A DNA stretch of 28,043 nucleotides from JANXVV01 sp038230975. Its GTDB lineage: Bacteria > Planctomycetota > Phycisphaerae > Tepidisphaerales > Tepidisphaeraceae. Below the pieces are notes generated by a model. That model saw only the letters and a program-made list of their open reading frames with translations, did no database searches and was not told the origin of the DNA. Numbering within the stretch: position 1 is the first letter of the stretch; each line of letters starts with the position of its first letter. The DNA lies in NCBI GenBank assembly GCA_038230975.1, contig JBBRMF010000041.1, forward strand, positions 1-28,043. The letters are read 5' to 3'. The position numbers and the translations under genes were made by a program. This document shows positions 14,743 to 22,346 of this stretch, one piece after another.

Positions 14743-14836
14743 GCGCCGCAATTGAGCGTCACACCCAATTTCAGGTTCGCGGTATCGTCCCGCGCTTGCA
14801 TTGGCCGATAATATCCGCAAGATCGGAGGCGATATC

Positions 14837-15520
14837 ATGTTGAGACTTGCCGTGGATGAAGCCGTACTTGAAGACACCCAAGTGAACCTACCCGATCCTG
14901 AGACCCACGATTCAATTCCCGCCGATCTGGCCGATCAAGTTGATGGGCCGGTGCAGGATGCGGTGGAGGAAGATTCGACAGGTGAATCGACCGAACTTGC
15001 CGTTGATCTTCGTGTCCTGGAGGCTTTGCTCTTTAGCACGCATCATCCATTGACGACCCAGCGGCTGGCAGACTTGATGAGTTTGCCCAAGCAATCACCA
15101 CTCCGAAAAGCGATTAAATCACTGAATGCCGGCTATGAGGAAACGGCCCGATCGTTCCGTATCGAGCAAGTGGCCGGCGGCTATCAAATGCTCACGCTGC
15201 CGGAATACGGGGAGACGCTGAAAAAGCTTCACCAGAAGGAAATTGACACCAAGCTATCGAAATCCGCCGTGGAGACCCTGGCGATCATTGCGTATAAGCA
15301 GCCTGTTTTGCGGGCGGATGTTGAAGCCATCCGGGGTGTGATGTGCGGGGAGACAATCCGATCTTTGATGGAAAAGCATTTGGTTCGCATCGGTGGCCGC
15401 GCGGAGTTGCCGGGGCGGCCGATTCTGTATGGGACGACGAAGCGATTCCTCGAACTCTTCGGATTGAACACGTTGAAGGACCTTCCCCAGGCTGAGGAAC
15501 TGCAACCGCCTAAGGTGTAA
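14837..15520 (+). CDS. scpB: SMC-Scp complex subunit ScpB
   Basis: A 227-residue kleisin-associated protein that works with SMC and ScpA in chromosome condensation and segregation. After a 60-residue acidic, low-complexity N-terminus come two winged-helix domains: LRVLEALLFSTHHPLTTQRLADLM...SFRIEQVAGGYQMLTLPEYG, then LSKSAVETLAIIAYKQPVLRADVEAIRGVMCGETIRSLMEKHLVRIGGRAELPGRPILYGTTKRFLELFGL, the diagnostic ScpB core. The start at 14837 is chosen because GGAGG lies 7 bases before the ATG; an in-frame TTG at 14801 is much weaker. The long acidic N-terminal extension is unusual against the roughly 190-residue bacterial norm. ScpA is not adjacent, although scpA-scpB pairs are common. An SDR gene follows 69 bases later on the same strand. 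Confidence 0.95.
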   Translation: MLRLAVDEAVLEDTQVNLPDPETHDSIPADLADQVDGPVQDAVEEDSTGESTELAVDLRVLEALLFSTHHPLTTQRLADLMSLPKQSPLRKAIKSLNAGYEETARSFRIEQVAGGYQMLTLPEYGETLKKLHQKEIDTKLSKSAVETLAIIAYKQPVLRADVEAIRGVMCGETIRSLMEKHLVRIGGRAELPGRPILYGTTKRFLELFGLNTLKDLPQAEELQPPKV

Positions 15521-15589
15521 CTCGCCTGACTGATTTTCGGAATGACACGAATGGTGGGCGGGTAAACCCACTTTGCAAAACTGTAAATC

Positions 15590-16333
15590 ATGCCCAAATC
15601 TCCGAAAAAACCGACTCGCGTCGCCCTTGTGACCGGCGGAGCCAAACGCGTGGGGCGTGCGATTGTTGAGGCATTGGCCGAGGCGGGTTTCGACATCGCG
15701 TTCACGTATCTCAATAGTGAGAGCGACGCCAAAAATCTGGTCACTTTCCTAAAAAAGAAGAAACGCCGGGCATTGGCGATCCGGGTGGATTTGACGCGAT
15801 CCGATGCCGCCCAGATCGTTTCAGAGCAGTTTCGATCGGCTTTCAAGCGCATAGACATTCTCGTCAACAACGCCTCTCTTTATGAAAGATCGTCGCTTGG
15901 CCAGGCGAGCGCGGATCAGCTTTCGCGACTTTGGACGATTCACGTCTGGACCCCGATGTCGCTGTGCCGTGAGTTCGGGCCGATGCTTCGCAAGTATCGA
16001 GGACACGTTGTGAATATGGTTGATTTACTTGCCGAAAAGCCTTGGCCAGAATATTTGGGTTATTGCACGAGTAAATCCGGGCTTGCGAATCTTACGCTTG
16101 GATTGGCCCGCGAACTTGCGCCGGAAGTGACGGTGAACGGGATTGCCCCCGGGGTGGTGGATTGGCCGGAAGGTTTTCCGCAGGCCTCTCGGGAGCAATA
16201 CTTGAAACGGGTTCCCCTCGCGCGCGCCGGGACACCGAAGGATGTCGCCAGTTTAGTGCATTATCTCTGTACGACAGGTGGCTATGTGACTGGCCAGATC
16301 ATCCGACTGGACGGTGGGCGGTCGATTATTTAG
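15590..16333 (+). CDS. pteridine-reductase-like short-chain dehydrogenase (PTR1/FolM type)
   Basis: A 247-residue NADPH-dependent SDR. The cofactor motif is TGGAKRVG at 15-22, with Lys19-Arg20 favouring NADPH, and NNAS at 93-96. The catalytic set is Asp145-x12-Tyr158-x3-Lys162: the usual SDR Ser is replaced by Asp in NMVD, as in protozoan pteridine reductase PTR1 and bacterial FolM-like enzymes. The C-terminus GYVTGQIIRLDGGRSI is the standard SDR end. PTR1/FolM enzymes reduce dihydropteridines, dihydrofolate or dihydromonapterin, so a role in folate or pterin reduction is likely, but general SDR annotation is safer without a structure. No Shine-Dalgarno is obvious. It follows scpB by 69 bases and may share its transcript. 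The N-terminus is basic. Confidence 0.85.
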   Translation: MPKSPKKPTRVALVTGGAKRVGRAIVEALAEAGFDIAFTYLNSESDAKNLVTFLKKKKRRALAIRVDLTRSDAAQIVSEQFRSAFKRIDILVNNASLYERSSLGQASADQLSRLWTIHVWTPMSLCREFGPMLRKYRGHVVNMVDLLAEKPWPEYLGYCTSKSGLANLTLGLARELAPEVTVNGIAPGVVDWPEGFPQASREQYLKRVPLARAGTPKDVASLVHYLCTTGGYVTGQIIRLDGGRSII

Positions 16334-16391
16334 CCAGGTCGCTGGCGACGCGTATACAGCGGTTTTCGACTCAGTGTATCACGACACAGGT

Positions 16392-16475
16392 TGCCACAGG
16401 TCGCGGTACTCCGAGACCTGTGTTTTTACGCGGCATGGACGGAGCACAGGTCTCGGAGTACCGCGACCTGTGGCA
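16392..16475. repeat. intergenic inverted repeat, family B copy 3 (core only)
   Basis: The 31-base arms 16392-16422 and 16445-16475 are exact complements around a 22-base loop. They carry the same GTCGCGGTACTCCGAGACC core as the copies at 6696 and 9595, but the outer arms of those copies are not recognisable here. It lies between convergent SDR and acs genes and could act as a two-way terminator. Confidence 0.92.
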
Positions 16476-16553
16476 CCGTCGTTGAATCCACGGCACCGCT
16501 TCCATGATCCATTCATGCGAAGACTCCTGTAAATACTGGCAATAAACGCCCGA

Positions 16554-18530
16554 TTAACCCTCGTCTTTTTCTTTGAGCTTCGCCAGCACGGAAAAATCTT
16601 CCAAAGTGGTGGTGTCCCCTTTGATTTCATTGCCGCTGGCGACTTCCTTGAGAAGCCGTCGCATGATCTTTCCGCTCCGGGTCTTTGGGAGTGATTCCGT
16701 GAATCGAATCTGATCCGGACGGGCCAGCGCGCCGATTGATTTGGTGACGACGGCCATCAATGCCTTTTTCAATTCTTCGGAGGGCATTTTGCCTGTCTTC
16801 AAGACGACAAAGGCGGCAATTCCCTGGCCTTTCATTTCGTGCGGCATTCCGACGACCGCCGCCTCCGCGACCGAATCATGGCTGACCAGCGCGCTTTCGA
16901 TTTCCGCCGTGCCGAGCCGATGCCCGGATACATTGATCACATCATCCACTCGACCCATGATCCAGAAATAGCCGTCGCTGTCGCGCCGTGCGCCATCGCC
17001 GGTAAAGTAGACTCCGGGAACGTCGCACCAGTACTGCTTCACGTAACGATCAGGATCGTTGAAGATGCCTCGAAGCATCGAAGGCCAGGGCTTGCGGATG
17101 ACCAGCAAGCCGCCTTGATTCGTTCCCAGTTCTTTTCCGGTTCGGTCTACGATCGCCGCATCGACACCAAAAAACGGAAGCGTTGCCGTTCCGGGCTTTG
17201 TCGGCGTTACACCGGGCAATGGCGTAATGAGAATCATGCCGGTTTCAGTCTGCCACCAGGTATCGACGATGGGGCATCGGTTGTGACCGATCACCTGTTG
17301 ATACCACATCCACGCTTCCGGATTGATCGGTTCACCGACGCTGCCGAGCAATCGCAGGGAACTGAGATCGTGCTTGTCCACAAGTTCGCGCCCGGCTTTC
17401 ATGAACGCGCGAATCGCCGTCGGAGCAGTGTAGAAAACGCTGACTTTGTGCCTCTCGACCATTGACCAGAATCGAGAAAAATCGGGGTGGTTCGGCGCGC
17501 CTTCGTACATCACCGTGGTTGCGCCGTTGGCCAGCGGGCCATAGACGACGTAACTGTGCCCGGTAATCCAGCCCACATCGGCGGTACACCAATAGACGTC
17601 ATTTTCGTGAAGATCGAAAACGTACTTGCTGGTGAGATACGTGCCGACCATGTACCCGCCGGTGGTATGGACAATGCCCTTGGGCTTACCGGTGGATCCG
17701 CTGGTGTACAAAACGAAGAGTGGATCTTCTGAATCCATCGGCTCAGCCGGGCAATCGGTGGTCTGGCCGGCGATCACATCGGTCCACAGCACATCGCGGC
17801 CTTCGGTCCAGTCGATGGCATTCCCGGTGTGTTTTAAAACGATGACCTGCTTCACCAGGTCGGTCAGTTTGAGCGCCTCATCAACGTTGGCTTTGAGCGG
17901 AACGATCTGACCGCGCCGATGACCCCCGTCGGCGGTGATGATGATCGTCGACTTCGCATCCGTCACGCGATCCACAATGGCTTGACTGCTGAACCCACCG
18001 AAAATAACCGAGTGCGATGCGCCTAACCGCGCGCACGCGAGCATGGCGATCGCGGCTTCGGGGATCATCGGCATGTAAATCGTAACGCGATCGCCCTTGT
18101 TCACACCACGGTTTTTCAAACCGTTGGCGAACTGACAAACGGCATCTTTCAGCTGCGAAAAAGTGATGTGACGAACTTCCGGTCGGCCATCGGAATGAAT
18201 GGGCTCACCCTCGAAGAGGATCGCCGTTTTGTTGCCGCGGCCTTGTGCGATCTGGTGATCGAGGCAGTTGTACGCCATGTTGGTTTTCGCGCCTACAAAC
18301 CACTTCGCGTACGGGGGCTTCCAGTCGAGTACCTTGGTCCATTTCTCGAACCAGTGCAATTCCGCGGCAGCGTTTGCCCAAAAAATTTCCGGGTGATCGA
18401 TCGACTGCCGGTAAAGGGTGTCATACTGTTCGCGCGAACTAATCCATGCTTTTTGCGAAAACCCTTCCGGCGGAAGAAAAATGCGGTGCTCCTGCATTGA
18501 CGATTCGATACCCGTGTTGCTTTCAGACAT
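16554..18530 (-). CDS. acs: acetyl-coenzyme A synthetase
   Basis: A 658-residue AMP-forming enzyme that makes acetyl-CoA from acetate, ATP and CoA in the cytoplasm. The ANL superfamily signature YTSGSTGKPKG is at 275-285; VDTWWQTETG is the A5 motif; YFTGDGARRDSDGYFWIMGRVDDVINVSGHRLGTAEIE is the hinge and C-terminal domain core; and PKTRSGKIMRRLL near the end holds the catalytic Lys (about 621), the usual acetylation control site. The N-terminal WFVGAKTNMAYNCLDHQ is typical Acs. Length matches the family. I chose the ATG at 18530 because AAGGA lies 8 bases upstream; the open frame continues to 18602, but that extension is encoded by a family A repeat. It lies downstream of gnd on the same strand, with that repeat between them. 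Confidence 0.97.
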   Translation of the reverse strand: MSESNTGIESSMQEHRIFLPPEGFSQKAWISSREQYDTLYRQSIDHPEIFWANAAAELHWFEKWTKVLDWKPPYAKWFVGAKTNMAYNCLDHQIAQGRGNKTAILFEGEPIHSDGRPEVRHITFSQLKDAVCQFANGLKNRGVNKGDRVTIYMPMIPEAAIAMLACARLGASHSVIFGGFSSQAIVDRVTDAKSTIIITADGGHRRGQIVPLKANVDEALKLTDLVKQVIVLKHTGNAIDWTEGRDVLWTDVIAGQTTDCPAEPMDSEDPLFVLYTSGSTGKPKGIVHTTGGYMVGTYLTSKYVFDLHENDVYWCTADVGWITGHSYVVYGPLANGATTVMYEGAPNHPDFSRFWSMVERHKVSVFYTAPTAIRAFMKAGRELVDKHDLSSLRLLGSVGEPINPEAWMWYQQVIGHNRCPIVDTWWQTETGMILITPLPGVTPTKPGTATLPFFGVDAAIVDRTGKELGTNQGGLLVIRKPWPSMLRGIFNDPDRYVKQYWCDVPGVYFTGDGARRDSDGYFWIMGRVDDVINVSGHRLGTAEIESALVSHDSVAEAAVVGMPHEMKGQGIAAFVVLKTGKMPSEELKKALMAVVTKSIGALARPDQIRFTESLPKTRSGKIMRRLLKEVASGNEIKGDTTTLEDFSVLAKLKEKDEG

Positions 18531-18553
18531 GCCGCAATCCTTTCGATTTGACC

Positions 18554-18627
18554 TTGTGGTGGCATGGGCGTTTCGCCCGTGCTTATTGCTTAAAAAATGC
18601 ACGGGCGAGACGCCCTTGCCACCACAA
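18554..18627. repeat. intergenic inverted repeat, family A copy 2
   Basis: The 29-base arms 18554-18582 and 18599-18627 pair with two mismatches and hold GGGCG-T/C-TTCGCCCGTGC-type sequence like copy 1 at 5614-5669, plus an extra TTGTGGTGGCA outer part. It fills the spacer between the gnd stop and the acs Shine-Dalgarno, so it lies in the acs leader. Confidence 0.88.
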
Positions 18628-18639
18628 TTTCACAGGCGC

Positions 18640-20082
18640 TTACTTTGCCGACCATTCCGTATGGATAAATTCGCCCGGTTTTTCGGTGCGCTCGTAGGTG
18701 TGAGCTCCGAAGAAATCGCGCTGGGCTTGAATGAGGTTGCCGGGCAGGCGCGCTCGGCGATAGGTGTCGTAATAAGCCAGCGAACCGCTGAAAGCCGGAA
18801 GCCCGATGCCATTGGTGATCCCGAGGCTGACGACTCGTCGCCATGCGTCCTGGCGGCTATTGATCATGCTGCGGAAATTGTTGTCCATCAACAGATTTGA
18901 GAGGTTCGGATTGCTCTTGAAGGCCTTGGTGATTTCTTCGAGGAACGCAGCACGGATGATGCAGCCGGCGCGCCAGATCATGGGCAAATCGGGCAAGGTC
19001 ATGTGGAAATCAAATCCACCTTTGTCCTTCGGTTTGTTGGCGGCGGAGAGCATCGCCATCCCTTGAGCATAGGAACAAATCTTGGAGCAATAGAGGGCAT
19101 CCTTCACGTCGTTGATGAACTGCTTGAGATCGCCCATTAAAGGTTTCGGTTGCGGGCCACCCAGTGATTTGGAGGCGGCAACACGTTCGTCCTTAATCAT
19201 CGACAATTCACGGCTATCCACCGCTGCAGCCATCGTCGGTACAGGAACGATCAGATCATTCGCGGACTTGATCGTCCACGTGCCGGTCCCTTTCATGCCG
19301 ACCACGTCGCGGATTTGTTCCACCAACGCCTGCTTCGGATTTTGCGGATCGGGGAAGTTGATCACCTTCTCGGTGATATCAATCAGGAAGCTTTGGAGTT
19401 CACCTTTGTTCCAGTCGGCGAAGACATCCTTGAGCTGCGCGTTGTTCAACCCACCGACGGTTTTGAGCAAATCGTAGGCTTCGGCGATGAGCTGCATGTC
19501 GCCGTATTCGATCCCGTTGTGAACCATTTTGACGAAGTGACCCGCCCCACCGTCGCCGCAATAGGTGACGCAGGGAACGTTGTCGCTCGGCGCTTTGGCG
19601 GCGATTTTTTCGAGGATCGGACGGACGTGCTCGTAACTTTCGCGATCGCCACCGGGCATGATGCTGGGGCCCCAGAGCGCCCCTTCTTCACCTCCGCTGA
19701 CGCCCATGCCGAAGAACTTGATTCCGGTTGGCTTCAGATATTCGACGCGGCGTTCGGTATCGGTGAACAGTGAGTTACCACCGTCCATCACAATATCGCC
19801 GGGCTGTAGTAGCGGTTTGAGCTCTTCGATCACCGCATCGACCGGCTTGCCGGCCTTGACCATGATCAGAATCCGTCGCGGTCGTTCGAGATTTGCAACA
19901 AAATCCGCGATCTTTTCAAACCCCTTCGCATTCTTCCCTTTGGCCAATTCATTGATGAAATGTTCGGTCTTGGAATAGGTGCGGTTGTAGACCGCGATCG
20001 GAAATCCGTTGCGCTCAATATTGAGTGCAATGTTTCGCCCCATGACTTCCAGTCCGATCACGCCGAATGCTTGGACGCTCAT
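18640..20082 (-). CDS. gnd: 6-phosphogluconate dehydrogenase, decarboxylating
   Basis: A 480-residue enzyme of the oxidative pentose phosphate pathway that converts 6-phosphogluconate and NADP+ to ribulose 5-phosphate, CO2 and NADPH. The N-terminal Rossmann domain has GVIGLEVMGRNIALNIERNG (7-26) with NRTYSKTE binding the cofactor; GGNSLFTDTERR and FGMGVSGGEEGALWGPSIMPGG hold substrate-binding residues; and GAGHFVKMVHNGIEYGDMQLIAEAYDLL carries the catalytic Lys and Glu. The long helical C-terminal domain ends with FGAHTYERTEKPGEFIHTEW, the tail that reaches the partner's active site. Length matches the dimeric long form. Residue 12 is Glu where most homologues have Ala (GLAVMG). AAGGA 6 bases before the ATG supports the start. 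A 319-base repeat-rich spacer separates it from the SecA-like gene. Confidence 0.97.
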   Translation of the reverse strand: MSVQAFGVIGLEVMGRNIALNIERNGFPIAVYNRTYSKTEHFINELAKGKNAKGFEKIADFVANLERPRRILIMVKAGKPVDAVIEELKPLLQPGDIVMDGGNSLFTDTERRVEYLKPTGIKFFGMGVSGGEEGALWGPSIMPGGDRESYEHVRPILEKIAAKAPSDNVPCVTYCGDGGAGHFVKMVHNGIEYGDMQLIAEAYDLLKTVGGLNNAQLKDVFADWNKGELQSFLIDITEKVINFPDPQNPKQALVEQIRDVVGMKGTGTWTIKSANDLIVPVPTMAAAVDSRELSMIKDERVAASKSLGGPQPKPLMGDLKQFINDVKDALYCSKICSYAQGMAMLSAANKPKDKGGFDFHMTLPDLPMIWRAGCIIRAAFLEEITKAFKSNPNLSNLLMDNNFRSMINSRQDAWRRVVSLGITNGIGLPAFSGSLAYYDTYRRARLPGNLIQAQRDFFGAHTYERTEKPGEFIHTEWSAK

Positions 20083-20217
20083 ATTTCATCCTTAATTGAC
20101 AAATGCCGAGAGAATCACCGAAAGGGAAACATTGTGGGGTTTTCGGGATCGGTTGGCAATACTGTTTATGCGAGATTGGAAAGGGTGGGGTACGTGTCGA
20201 GATCGGCTGGGATTGTC

Positions 20218-20327
20218 CCCTCTCCCGGTACTCCTGGGGAGGGAAGGGTGGGGGTCTTTTTCGATAAATTGACGTGGTTCAGCGGATTTCCCCCCACCCC
20301 AACCCTCCCCCGGAGTACCGGGAGAGG
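20218..20327. repeat. intergenic inverted repeat, family E
   Basis: The arms of about 39 bases (20218-20256 and 20289-20327) pair with a few mismatches. They are pyrimidine- or purine-rich (CCCTCTCCCGGTACTCC followed by GGGGAGGG and GGGTGGGG), with a 32-base AT-rich spacer. The inner CGGTACTCC is shared with family B. Single copy in the window. Confidence 0.85.
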
Positions 20328-20350
20328 GAGAAATCCGGTTCGCCGGAACT

Positions 20351-20381
20351 GTCACGCACCCGGAAAGCGCGGGTGCGTGAC
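20351..20381 (-). terminator. strong hairpin after the SecA-like gene
   Basis: GTCACGCACCCG (20351-20362) pairs perfectly with CGGGTGCGTGAC (20370-20381) around a 7-base loop, 21 bases after the stop codon at 20402. It is a likely end of the export operon transcript, though no U-run follows on the minus strand. Confidence 0.5.
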
Positions 20382-20401
20382 GAGAGCGGCGGGTTTTAGG
20401 T

Positions 20402-22342
20402 TTAGAACGGCAGGGATTCATCCATCCAGTCGTCCTGCTTTAGAATCTGTTTGCGATTGAAGCGAGCCATGTGTTCGGCCCGGTCCTGCGCGAGTTTGAT
20501 CAGTTGCTTTTTTCCGATTGCGGATTTGAATTTGCGCAGGAATTTGGCATGGCGAACGAACAGGTCATCTTCGAGGCTCGTGAACATTTGCGCGGATCCA
20601 GGATCACCCTGCCGGGCGGCACGGCCATAGAGCTGCCGGTCGACGCGGCCGGAACCATGCGGTTCGGTGGAGATCACATGTAGTCCGCCGGCGGCGGCGA
20701 TATCGCGGGCGAGTTTGATATCCGTGCCGCGACCGGCCATGTTCGTGGCGACGGTAATCTGCTTTGGCAATCCGGCCTGGCTGACGATGAATGCTTCCTG
20801 AGCCGTCTGCGACGCGTTCAATACCTGATGGGGAATCTGCCTGGCTTCCAGCCGTTTGCTGACTTCTTCGCTGGCGAGCACGCTGCGGGTTCCGACGAGC
20901 ACCGGAACGCCCTTCTCATTCAGTTCGCAGATACGATCGACCACCGCATCCCATTTTTCATCCATCTTCGTGAACATGCGCGTGGAAAGCTGTGTGCGGA
21001 TGCAGGGTTTATTCGTGGGAATGCGAACGACGGGCAAGTGATAGATTTGCCAGATTTCACCGGCGGCTTCCCAACTGGTGCCGGTCATGCCACCCATCTG
21101 TTTGTACTGACGGAAAAATCGCTGGAAGCTGATTCGTGCGAGATTTTCCTTGTCGCTGGTGACTTTGACGCCTTCCTTCACTTCGATTGCCTGATGCAGT
21201 CCGTGCCGCCAGGAGCGATCGGCCATGACGCGGCCGGTGAATTCGTCGATGATTTGAACCGTCTGCTCTTCGGGATCGATGAGATATTGCTCATCGCGCA
21301 CATAGCAATGGCGGGCGGTCAGCGCGCTGGTGACGACTTCTTCACGGCGGCGTTTACCCTTCCAGAAACCACTGCCGTCATCGGCGAGGGCATCGAGTTT
21401 TCGCTGGCCGGATTGGGTGAGATCAATGCTGCGAACCGTCCAATCGATCGTGAAATCACGCTCGGGCTCAAGCTGCTGCGCCAACGCATCGGCGGCTTCG
21501 TACATCGGAGCATTAACGTTGTCATCCGGGGAATTGCTGATGATGAGCGGAGTGACGGCTTCGTCGATCAGCACGCTGTCGGCCTCGTCGATGATCGCTT
21601 TGAACAGGCCGGGGACCATCAGCGAACCGCGCAGGGAACCCCCGTTGAGAAATTGCACGGCTGTCTGTGTGCTATTACGCAATTGTCCTAAAGCCAGTTG
21701 ATCGCGTAAAAAATCGGCGACCAGTTCTTTGCTGGTGCAGTAAACCACGTTGCGTCGATAGTGATCGACGCGCTCTTCATGGCTGGTTTCGTGAACGACA
21801 TGCCCGACCTTGTGGCCGAGCATCTCGTACACCGGGCCCATCTCTTCGGCGTCGCGCTGCACCAGGTAATCATTGACGGTCACGACATGAACCGGCTTGC
21901 CTTGCCAGGCCCAGATGGAAGCGGCGAGCGATGCGGTGATGGTCTTGCCTTCACCGGTGGCCATTTCCGCGATGGCTCCTTCGCACATGGCAAGCGCGCC
22001 CATGATCTGCACGTCGTAAGGCCGCTTGCCGATGGCCCGAAGACAAGCCTCGCGCGCGATTGCCACTGAACGATCCATAGCCGGGCCGACGAGCTTACCC
22101 AATCGGGCCAGATCGCGGCACTCCGCGACCGCTTCGCGAAAATGGGTGGCTCCGAGATTGTGAATCTCCGGCTCCAGCGCCAAAACGCGCTCGGCCTGCA
22201 TTCGCAGTCGTTTTAGAACCGGGCGACGATTCCGAAAATAACCCCGGAATGAATTGAAGAACGCATCCAGCCCGCGCAATTCAGGCGCTTTCACCCGTCG
22301 GGCGTCGAAGATCGACCAGAGTTCATTGCTTGCAGATGACAT
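20402..22342 (-). CDS. SecA-like ATPase, short form lacking the two-helix finger
   Basis: A 646-residue DEAD-type motor related to SecA. MATGEGKT at 127-134 is Walker A, VNDYLVQRDAEEM (156-168) and AIIDEADSVLIDEA (249-262) are SecA hallmarks with DEAD at 252-255, and a preprotein-binding-like insert follows (about 260-390). The second motor domain has TNMAGRGTDIKLA and QLYGRAARQGDPGSAQMFTSLEDDL. The protein ends at LIKLAQDRAEHMARFNRKQILKQDDWMDESLPF, which corresponds to the start of the long scaffold helix of ordinary SecA. The wing, two-helix finger and zinc tail are all missing, about 200-250 residues. The ATG at 22342 is 4 bases after the stop of the M50 gene, so the two are translationally linked. 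Automatic annotation would probably call it secA, but it is more likely a dedicated partner of the M50/HlyD proteins than the housekeeping translocase. Confidence 0.9.
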   Translation of the reverse strand: MSSASNELWSIFDARRVKAPELRGLDAFFNSFRGYFRNRRPVLKRLRMQAERVLALEPEIHNLGATHFREAVAECRDLARLGKLVGPAMDRSVAIAREACLRAIGKRPYDVQIMGALAMCEGAIAEMATGEGKTITASLAASIWAWQGKPVHVVTVNDYLVQRDAEEMGPVYEMLGHKVGHVVHETSHEERVDHYRRNVVYCTSKELVADFLRDQLALGQLRNSTQTAVQFLNGGSLRGSLMVPGLFKAIIDEADSVLIDEAVTPLIISNSPDDNVNAPMYEAADALAQQLEPERDFTIDWTVRSIDLTQSGQRKLDALADDGSGFWKGKRRREEVVTSALTARHCYVRDEQYLIDPEEQTVQIIDEFTGRVMADRSWRHGLHQAIEVKEGVKVTSDKENLARISFQRFFRQYKQMGGMTGTSWEAAGEIWQIYHLPVVRIPTNKPCIRTQLSTRMFTKMDEKWDAVVDRICELNEKGVPVLVGTRSVLASEEVSKRLEARQIPHQVLNASQTAQEAFIVSQAGLPKQITVATNMAGRGTDIKLARDIAAAGGLHVISTEPHGSGRVDRQLYGRAARQGDPGSAQMFTSLEDDLFVRHAKFLRKFKSAIGKKQLIKLAQDRAEHMARFNRKQILKQDDWMDESLPF

Positions 22343-22346
22343 CAAT

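Larger units (their letters stand above)
14536..14836. other. 301-base spacer holding a terminator hairpin and a repeat
   Basis: No gene is seen. It contains the hairpin at 14595-14625, the family C inverted repeat at 14673-14742, and the leader of scpB with its Shine-Dalgarno at 14825-14829. Confidence 0.6.
20083..20401. other. 319-base spacer holding two palindromic elements
   Basis: No gene is seen. From left to right: the gnd leader with its Shine-Dalgarno, the family E inverted repeat (20218-20327), and a separate strong hairpin (20351-20381) just after the SecA-like gene. The gnd promoter must lie between the repeat and the gene, about 20100-20215; no clear hexamers were recognised. 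Confidence 0.6.

Noticed and set aside
18531..18602. 24-residue N-terminal extension of acetyl-CoA synthetase
   Set aside because: It is encoded by the family A repeat and leader; the ATG at 18530 has a good Shine-Dalgarno and gives the family's normal length.
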